NCBI GenBank assembly: GCA_020630045.1 | Contig: JAHDCE010000271.1 | Span: 1 to 6,204 of the forward strand | From: Saprospiraceae bacterium | GTDB taxonomy: Bacteria > Bacteroidota > Bacteroidia > Chitinophagales > Saprospiraceae | DNA length: 6,204 bases | Direction of reading: 5' to 3' | In this document: positions 1 to 5,500 of the stretch, piece by piece | Position numbering within the stretch: position 1 is the stretch's first letter | How the letters are laid out: each line of letters begins with the position of its first letter | Notes under the pieces: generated by a model | What the model saw: the letters and a program-made list of their open reading frames with translations, nothing else | Told to the model about the DNA's origin: nothing | The model's database searches: none | Translations under genes and position numbers: made by a program

Positions 1-46
1 CAATTCTTTAACTTACTTTGTTTACAGTGTACTAAAGCATCTTGTA

Positions 47-478
47 ATGGGCTTTTTAAATAAAATATTCGGAAGAAGAAAACTTGTTATAACCGATCCT
101 GATTTTGGAGAAATTCAAAGTTCGGTTGTGTCCGGCAATACGGTGAACTGGGTATTAAAAAAACGATTTTTTGGGGAGGAGATAGACGTATTTATTTTAG
201 GAGATAAGGAAAAAGTATCGGGGGTTCAAAAAAAAGTATTATTCAATATTTTAAATGATGAATCAACGATTAAGCTTGAGGCGGAAAAAGCATTGTCAGA
301 TCAATTTGATAATGCCGATTTAGAATTTGAATCCATTGAGAAACATTTTAATGTACACGGGATTTCTCTAAATGATATTGGTTTTGAATTAACTTTTGAA
401 CAAAAGGAGGAGCCTTACTATCATTTTAATGTGCATTTTGAAGGGAATAAACAAGTTGGAGTTTCAATTGATGGATGA
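47..478 (+). CDS. small hypothetical protein, DUF2262/DUF6985-like
   Basis: A complete 143-residue soluble protein with no signal peptide or membrane span. It opens with a short basic stretch (MGFLNKIFGRRK), followed by a DPDFGEI motif near residues 17-23 and alternating beta-strand-like segments. The FGEI opening, the following W and G-rich strand pattern, and the C-terminal run ending FEGNKQVGVSIDG recall the DUF2262/DUF6985 group. Such proteins are often encoded near mobile or polymorphic-toxin loci and some may act as immunity proteins; that role is not shown here. The gene is clearly AT-rich: a hand count of positions 61-120 gives about 30% GC, against about 45% for 4321-4380 in the large downstream gene. 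This suggests a separate origin. The ATG at 47 is the only sensible start. It ends 69 bases before the ATPase gene, so it is probably not an essential part of the downstream operon. Family assignment is from memory of pattern and is tentative. Confidence 0.75.
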   Translation: MGFLNKIFGRRKLVITDPDFGEIQSSVVSGNTVNWVLKKRFFGEEIDVFILGDKEKVSGVQKKVLFNILNDESTIKLEAEKALSDQFDNADLEFESIEKHFNVHGISLNDIGFELTFEQKEEPYYHFNVHFEGNKQVGVSIDG

Positions 479-519
479 CTCCGCCGTTATTTAGAATACA
501 ATGTATTGAAATAAGCATT

Positions 520-531
520 CCCCTTAAGGGG
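520..531. repeat. 12-base perfect palindrome in the gap before the ATPase gene
   Basis: CCCCTTAAGGGG reads identically on both strands, and the flanking T and A extend the stem by one pair. It has the same build as the coding-region hairpins (C-run, four-base centre, G-run) but with TTAA at the centre instead of GGAA. It lies 16 bases before the ATG at 548, so it could be an operator or an RNA hairpin near the ribosome site. The right arm, AAGGGGAG, is also the only purine-rich stretch that could serve as a distant ribosome binding site. There is no following T-run, so it is not a classical terminator. Confidence 0.55.
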
Positions 532-547
532 AGATAAATATTGGAAT

Positions 548-1474
548 ATGGAATTCAAAACTTATGCTGCGACAGGAACCGGAACATTGCCTTCATTCAG
601 GGCGAATGAAAGCATTAACGATCCGGCTAAATATATTCCTTCCGATGATTTGGTATCGGCTGTCAATGTGGCTTTGTCCTTGGGGCAGCCCCTATTGTTG
701 ACGGGCGAACCCGGAACGGGAAAAACGCAACTCGCGTATCACATCGCCCATTATTTCGGGTTGGGTAAGCCGGTTGTTTTCACGGCTCAGACGACTTCCG
801 TCGCCAATGAATTGTTTTACAAGTATGATGCGTTGGGGCATTTTCAATATGCTCAGAATCAAGAGGCTGTACTAGGGGATGAAGAAGTGGAACGACGTTT
901 CGTTTCCTACAAAGGTCGCTTGGGTGAAGCCATCCTTTCCGGTCGTCGGATGGTGGTGTTGATTGATGAAATAGACAAGGCGCCGAGGGATTTTCCGAAT
1001 GACTTGTTATTCGCTATCGAGGACTTGTCTTTCAAGGTGCCGGAGGTGAATAAGGTACATAGTTGTCCACCCGAGAACAAGCCCATTATCATCATTACGA
1101 GTAATTCTGAGAAGAACTTGCCGGATGCGTTTTTGCGGCGTGTAGTATTTTATCATATCCCTTTTCCGGATGACAATTTGTTGTTGCGGATTTTGTCCGG
1201 AAAAATCATGGATTTCAATTCTTCGGAATTGAATACGATCATTTCGCATTTCAATGCGGTGAGGAGTAATAAAATGGGGGCGATTAAGAAACCGCCCGCT
1301 ACGGCGGAATTGATTAACTGGGCGATTTTATTGAAAAAAATAGGATTGGGCACAAGCGGACTTGCAAATATTTCGGGCTTGTCTTCCGCTGATAAGGAGA
1401 AGTTAAAAATGTCATATTCTGTCCTAGCGAAAAATAAGGACGATTTGAATATGTTGAAAAAGAAAATCGGTTGA
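548..1474 (+). CDS. MoxR-type AAA+ ATPase
   Basis: A complete 308-residue cytoplasmic ATPase. Visible motifs, in order: Walker A GEPGTGKT at residues 53-60; a MoxR-typical segment NELFYKYDALGHF at 87-99; Walker B VVLIDEID at 136-143 with the catalytic E141; sensor 1 ITSN with N186; FLRR at 195-198, supplying the candidate arginine finger; and a sensor-2-region segment KKPPATAELINW near 240-251. Length and motif order fit a full MoxR protein, so it is probably active. MoxR ATPases form hexameric rings that remodel partner proteins, classically ones with vWA domains. No separate vWA gene follows; the next genes encode a nuclease-like protein and a large membrane protein that could hold the partner domain. 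The start at 548 places Walker A at the usual distance from the N-terminus. There is no good Shine-Dalgarno at normal spacing, as is common in Bacteroidota. It is probably the first gene of the operon. Confidence 0.93.
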   Translation: MEFKTYAATGTGTLPSFRANESINDPAKYIPSDDLVSAVNVALSLGQPLLLTGEPGTGKTQLAYHIAHYFGLGKPVVFTAQTTSVANELFYKYDALGHFQYAQNQEAVLGDEEVERRFVSYKGRLGEAILSGRRMVVLIDEIDKAPRDFPNDLLFAIEDLSFKVPEVNKVHSCPPENKPIIIITSNSEKNLPDAFLRRVVFYHIPFPDDNLLLRILSGKIMDFNSSELNTIISHFNAVRSNKMGAIKKPPATAELINWAILLKKIGLGTSGLANISGLSSADKEKLKMSYSVLAKNKDDLNMLKKKIG

Positions 1475-1496
1475 TTTCGGTTTTTCTTAAATCAAT

Positions 1497-2585
1497 ATGA
1501 AGATGTCGAGAAGAAAGCCATCCAAGTCTGTGTTATCTGAGTTCAAAGTGGATTATGAATACGATAATGTATTCACATCCAAGGTGCGATTGCTACAAAG
1601 TATTTGGCGAAACCAGCAAGGTTGGAATTATGATACTTGGGGTAATTTTTTGCCTGAAAAAGAAGCGAAGGAATCCGCTTGTAATTTTTTGACACCAAAT
1701 ATTCAAGGCATCATCCGTTCGGAGATGTCGAATTTGAAAAAAACGGGCAAGTTGATTCAAGCGCCGAGAATATGGAACAATCTGATGTCGAGCCAACCGC
1801 TCGCTTTTAAGTACTCGTCCAAAAGTAATCATATCGTCCATGCGGCGGATTTTCGCAGTAGGCTGCGTTGTGAAAATCCTTGCGTAGCTAGGCTATGCGC
1901 GGTTTTCACGCCTTGCCTACCACAAAAATCCACTCGCCTGTATCTATACATTACTTTTGACCAAGTACTTAATTTGTTCGGCGAGTTGAGTTTGGACATG
2001 ACTTTGGCGACTGCGGTGTTTCAAGAAATTTTTCCCGGAAGGGAAATAAAAAACATCACTCATATTGAGTTCGAATATTCCCCCGGAAGGGGAAATGATA
2101 AATATACCGGTGATAGTTCCGCCTTTGATGTGTTCGTCGCTTATCGCAATATGAAAGACGAGAAAGGTTTTGTTGGTATTGAAGTAAAATATACTGAAAA
2201 ATTGTACGACGAACCATCTAGTCATAAGTCGAGATACGAGGAGATCGCCGAGTTGTCCGCTATATTCGATATGTCTTTTTTACCACAATTAAAAGACAAA
2301 CCCATACAACAAATCTGGCGGGATCATCTGCTGGCATTGAGTATGTTCAAAGCTAATGAAGATTATGCGATCGGCGATTTTGTATTCCTTTACCCTTCTG
2401 GGAATAGGAATTGTAAAAATGCCATAGTGAAGTACGAACAAACCCTTTCACCGGAAGGCGAAACCTATTTTTTGCCTGCGGTAATGGAAGATTGGGTGAA
2501 GGTGATTAAAAATCATACGAAGGAACAATGGATTCTCGATTTTGAGCATCGATATTTGAATTTTGAAAAATTGAAAGACTATTAA
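1497..2585 (+). CDS. PGN_0703-like PD-(D/E)XK nuclease family protein, with in-frame insertion
   Basis: A 362-residue protein with the signature of the PGN_0703-like restriction-endonuclease-fold family. The core is SPGRG at residues 195-199, YTGD at 203-206, then D211 in AFDVFV and E229-x-K231 in GIEVKYTE. The D...ExK arrangement is the catalytic set of PD-(D/E)XK nucleases and is intact. The family is inferred to act on DNA; its substrate is not known to me. The unusual feature is residues 105-158, encoded by a palindromic mobile element plus its target duplication (1809-1970). Without it the protein would be 308 residues and read SSQPLAFNLFGEL across the join, a conserved-looking core segment. 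The insertion adds 54 residues with four cysteines and no stop. It could be tolerated as a loop or could impair folding. The ATG at 1497 is followed by another at 1503, so either may be used. The gene starts 22 bases after the ATPase stop, which fits co-transcription. Confidence 0.88.
   Translation: MKMSRRKPSKSVLSEFKVDYEYDNVFTSKVRLLQSIWRNQQGWNYDTWGNFLPEKEAKESACNFLTPNIQGIIRSEMSNLKKTGKLIQAPRIWNNLMSSQPLAFKYSSKSNHIVHAADFRSRLRCENPCVARLCAVFTPCLPQKSTRLYLYITFDQVLNLFGELSLDMTLATAVFQEIFPGREIKNITHIEFEYSPGRGNDKYTGDSSAFDVFVAYRNMKDEKGFVGIEVKYTEKLYDEPSSHKSRYEEIAELSAIFDMSFLPQLKDKPIQQIWRDHLLALSMFKANEDYAIGDFVFLYPSGNRNCKNAIVKYEQTLSPEGETYFLPAVMEDWVKVIKNHTKEQWILDFEHRYLNFEKLKDY
1807..1810. repeat. left copy of TTAA target-site duplication
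   Basis: TTAA directly abuts the left inverted repeat of the miniature element and is repeated at 1969-1972. Joining the left flank through this copy to the bases after the right copy gives GCTTTTAATTTG, coding A-F-N-L in the frame of the nuclease gene. Because TTAA and the outer AGTACT are both palindromic, the duplication could equally be TA with a 160-base element. Confidence 0.75.
1811..1968. mobile_element. 158-base palindromic miniature element (MITE-like) inside the nuclease gene
   Basis: The whole segment is one long imperfect inverted repeat centred at 1889.5. Outer arms: GTACT at both ends, then a 5-base divergent patch, then AAAAGTAAT (1821-1829) matched by ATTACTTTT (1950-1958). 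Inner arms: GGATTTT 1847-1853 with AAAATCC 1925-1931, GTAGGC 1858-1863 with GCCTAC 1915-1920, GTGAAAA 1870-1876 with TTTTCAC 1903-1909, and GCGTAGC 1882-1888 with GCTATGC 1892-1898 around a three-base loop. TTAA flanks both sides. There is no room for a transposase, so it must be moved by an enzyme encoded elsewhere. Element plus one target copy is 162 bases, or 54 codons, and the crossing frame has no stop, so the host gene stays open. The transcript would carry a very long hairpin in mid-gene. Confidence 0.85.
1969..1972. repeat. right copy of TTAA target-site duplication
   Basis: Second TTAA, immediately after the right inverted repeat and matching 1807-1810. The reading frame re-enters the conserved NLFGEL segment with the codon AAT at 1971. 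Confidence 0.75.
2031..2046. repeat. short hairpin with CCGGAAGG centre, copy 1
   Basis: TTTCCC and GGGAAA pair around a GGAA loop. It is inside the nuclease gene and encodes F-P-G-R-E. It contains the octamer CCGGAAGG at 2035-2042. Confidence 0.5.
2078..2095. repeat. short hairpin with CCGGAAGG centre, copy 2
   Basis: A C-run and GGGG pair around a GGAA loop, with flanking T and A offset by one extra C. It lies 47 bases after copy 1 and in the same codon phase, over the S-P-G-R-G motif of the nuclease. Protein constraint may therefore explain part of this copy. Confidence 0.45.
2447..2462. repeat. short hairpin with CCGGAAGG centre, copy 3
   Basis: TTCACC and GGCGAA pair around GGAA with one mismatched pair. 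It is in the nuclease gene, in a different codon phase from copies 1 and 2, encoding S-P-E-G-E. Confidence 0.4.
2581..2583 (+). promoter_or_regulatory. proposed ATT start codon overlapping the nuclease stop
   Basis: The long frame is open from 2575, just after an in-frame TGA at 2572-2574. It has no in-frame ATG until 3094. ATT at 2581 shares its last T with the TAA stop at 2583-2585, an arrangement suited to coupled reinitiation. The protein then begins I/M-N-P-S-V-R-K-Y and keeps the whole helical N-terminal domain. TTG codons at 2653 and 2686 and GTG at 2689 are alternatives but would remove about 24 to 36 residues of that domain. If base 2583 were G, this codon would be ATG and the nuclease would read on to a TAG at 2595-2597. 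Confidence 0.45.
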
Positions 2586-5500
2586 TCCGTCCGTTAGAAA
2601 ATATCAACTTATTTCTGAATTCCTCCGTCATGCGGAAGGGGACGGTTACGAATTGGGTACAGGGGGCCGGTTACGGCTCCATGCCTTGGTGGAGCAATTG
2701 CCGGATGATATCCCGGCGGATCAGTTGGGCAAATATTTGATACCGGTACTGGCAAAAAGTCCGGAGGATCAATTAAGACTTGAGGCGCATTTCAATGATG
2801 CGTTTAAATGGACGGAAGCCCAGAATGCGATTCCGGATGAAATTCCCCGGAAGGGGAATTCGGGCAAGTATCTCAAGTGGATTTTTATCGTCTTGGCTTT
2901 GTTGTTGTTGCCGCTGTTTTATTTTATCTATCAGACCCTTTTTAATAGTATTCCCGAACCCGTAGAACCGCCTCAGAAAAGGAAATATTTCCAAGAAGAT
3001 TTCCAGTTGAGAAAAGGTGAGGAGATATCCATTTGTTTGACGGACACCATCGAGCGTTTCGGTAAATTGGTAAGTGTCGTGGATGGTGTACCCATGTCCG
3101 GAGAAGATCCGCAAGGGAATCGCTATCAGTTGGATGGGCTGTGTTTTGAGTATGAAGCGGTGGGCGAGCCCGGCAAGTATTTTCCGATAGATGTGCCGAT
3201 GTGGGATGCCGAAAAACACATATTGATTGTCAGATATGTCGCTACTATTTTGTCTCCGGATGAAATCCCGATCGACCCCAAAGATAATTACGGTCAAGTA
3301 GAGGATGAGGTAGCTGATTTACTATTGAAAAAAGAGGTGTTGCCTTATAATGAACCCATTGACCGTTTGGTGGTGGCGGATGTGCCGGCTTGGGTGGAGT
3401 TCCACAGTCGTTATCGTTGGGTGTTTTTCGGGATGTTTTTTTTGTTGGCGGGCTTTTTAGGCATTTTGCTCAGGTGGTTTTTTGATGAAAAACGGAAGGA
3501 AGAAGCAGAATCTAATTCATTATTAGTGGTGGATTCCGATCCGAATACCAAACCGCCTTATGTTTTGCAATTGGAATTAGAAGACAACGGCGGCGTTCGT
3601 TTTGACGAAGGTGTAGGATTGACTGTCCGGAAGTTGAGGGAACGGATGAGCGGGGATGCGATGCGATTGAACCTAGGAGCGACGATAGGCGCGACTATCA
3701 AGCAAGGGGGAAGATTCGCTCCGATGTATAAGGCGATGACCCAAACGGCGGATTATTTGATTCTTATCCAGCGTCATGGTCGCAATGACCATCGTGCTAC
3801 GTTATATGATCGGTTTTTTGAGTTGTTCCGCAAAAATGAAGTGCATGTCGAGCGATTTTTTTATGGTTCGGATTTGCGGCTTTGTAGGAATGAAGAATAT
3901 CCTGACGGAATCCGTTTGTCCGAGTTAGCTAACCGCTATGGCACTTCTCGATTGGTGATATTGGGTACGGGTTATGGTTTGTTCCATCTTAGGAGTGGTC
4001 GCTTGGCGAAATGGTCTTCTTTGTTGGAAAATTGGAAAGAGCGGTTGTTGTTGACACCGGTCGAGATGGATGCTTGGACACGTCGGGAGAATCGCTTGGA
4101 AGAACTGATAAAGGTATTGCCGGCATCTCATGAAGCCCTGGCATATTGGGTGGATGCCTTGCAAACGGACAAGGACAAGAATTGGGAAGAATGGAAAGAA
4201 ATATTACCTGTCTTCGCTAGGGAGCGGGTGAAGTTCGAGGATGGAATCGTACCGACTTTGGAGCGGTATTATAGTCGTACTGAAATAGAATGGAGTGCCG
4301 TTTGTGCGGTGTATCCCGAGTTGCATTGGGACATGACGTTGGACTTAGGACATTACTTGGAGGAACGGAATGGAGTGAAAGGGCTGTGTGATACGGAACA
4401 GATTGCTTCCTTGTGCCGATTGTCGTGGTTTGTGGAGGGCAAAATGCCTAGGGCGGTACGGATGGAATTAATGGCGTATCTACAAGCGAATAACCCGAAT
4501 TTGCTTAAGGATGTGCGAAAGCGGTTGAATGATATTTTGGAGCGACAATCCATACCGACGGACTCGGTGGCATATGACGACCGTCGGATGCATATCGCCA
4601 TGAATCAATGGATGTTGGCGGATAATGCCCAGGAGAAAAGGATTTGGGAATCGGAAGTGGAGCAATGCTTGGCGAAAGGTGGCACGGGGGATATGTTGAT
4701 GTTAAAACATGTATCTGATGCTGATATGTCGGCGTTGGATTTCCGTGTGCCGGTAAGTTGGAACAAGTACCTAGGAGAAGGGGATGAGGGTATTTCGCCG
4801 GAAGGTGGACAAGAAGAAAAACCAAGGAGTCAGAAGTGGATACCGATGTTAATCGGTTGTCTGGTGATATTGGCGGCCTTGTTCCATCCGGGGCGGGCTT
4901 ATGATTGTTGTCATCAGGATAGTAAGGTGCCTTGGTTGTATTATTTCATGCCTTCGTTCAGCACCTGTGGTGAATGGTCGAGTAATTATCGTGATCCTGT
5001 TTCGGGTAGGATATTGCGGTTGTGTGTCGATGGCGAGAAAGATCAGATTTTATATGATGGTCATCAGTTGTTGAATGATTTGGAAAGTATGTCGGATGAG
5101 GAAGTGGAGGAATCATTGACCACCATTGGTATTTGGCAAGGGGATTGGGAATATTCGATGGAGGATACTTTGATGGATGCGGTCGTGAAGGTGCCCTATA
5201 ATTTGTCGGCAGCTTATTACAATATAGCGGCGGATCGTTTTAATGAAATCGTGAAGGAGATGCCCGGTAAACCGGATGAGGAAAGTATTTTGAATAATGC
5301 GGACTTGGAGGAGGCTGTCTGCCCTTGGTTGGAAAGATCGCGGAAGATGGTTGAGTTGGGTGGTGGTAAGGCGAATGTATATTTGGGGGCAATTAATGCA
5401 TTGTCTGAAAGCTTTTGTGATGAGTTTGTCGAACCTGACGGTTCGGATGATATTTCCTCCAAGGAACTGGGGATTATGATGAAGTCCAGGACCGGGGGAG

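Noticed and set aside
13..20. TTACTTTG as a Bacteroidota -7 promoter element (consensus TAnnTTTG) before the first gene
   Set aside because: One mismatch, and the expected upstream TTTG element would lie outside the window, so it cannot be supported.
495..507. AATACA-A-TGTATT inverted repeat as an operator
   Set aside because: Short, AT-rich and easily due to chance in an AT-rich gap; no second copy was seen.
520..531. Palindrome as a rho-independent terminator for the first gene
   Set aside because: No T-run follows and the stem leaves almost no loop; an operator or dispersed repeat is more likely.
1475..1496. Promoter or terminator in the 22-base gap between the ATPase and nuclease genes
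   Set aside because: A short T-rich stretch is present, but no hairpin and no recognisable promoter elements.
2625..2645. CCGTC/GACGG stem enclosing GCGGAAGGGG as another member of the CCGGAAGG family
   Set aside because: The octamer is not exact and the stem pairs differently, so it was not counted.
2780..2965. Plus-strand 61-codon frame starting with ATG near the start of the membrane protein
   Set aside because: It is in a different frame from the long open frame, which continues through it with a clear helical domain and membrane span. Its product is arginine- and cysteine-rich, as expected for a shifted reading.
2773..3297. Minus-strand open frame of 174 codons
   Set aside because: It is fully covered by the long + strand frame, which has clear membrane spans and family-like motifs. 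The minus-strand product shows no recognisable domain.
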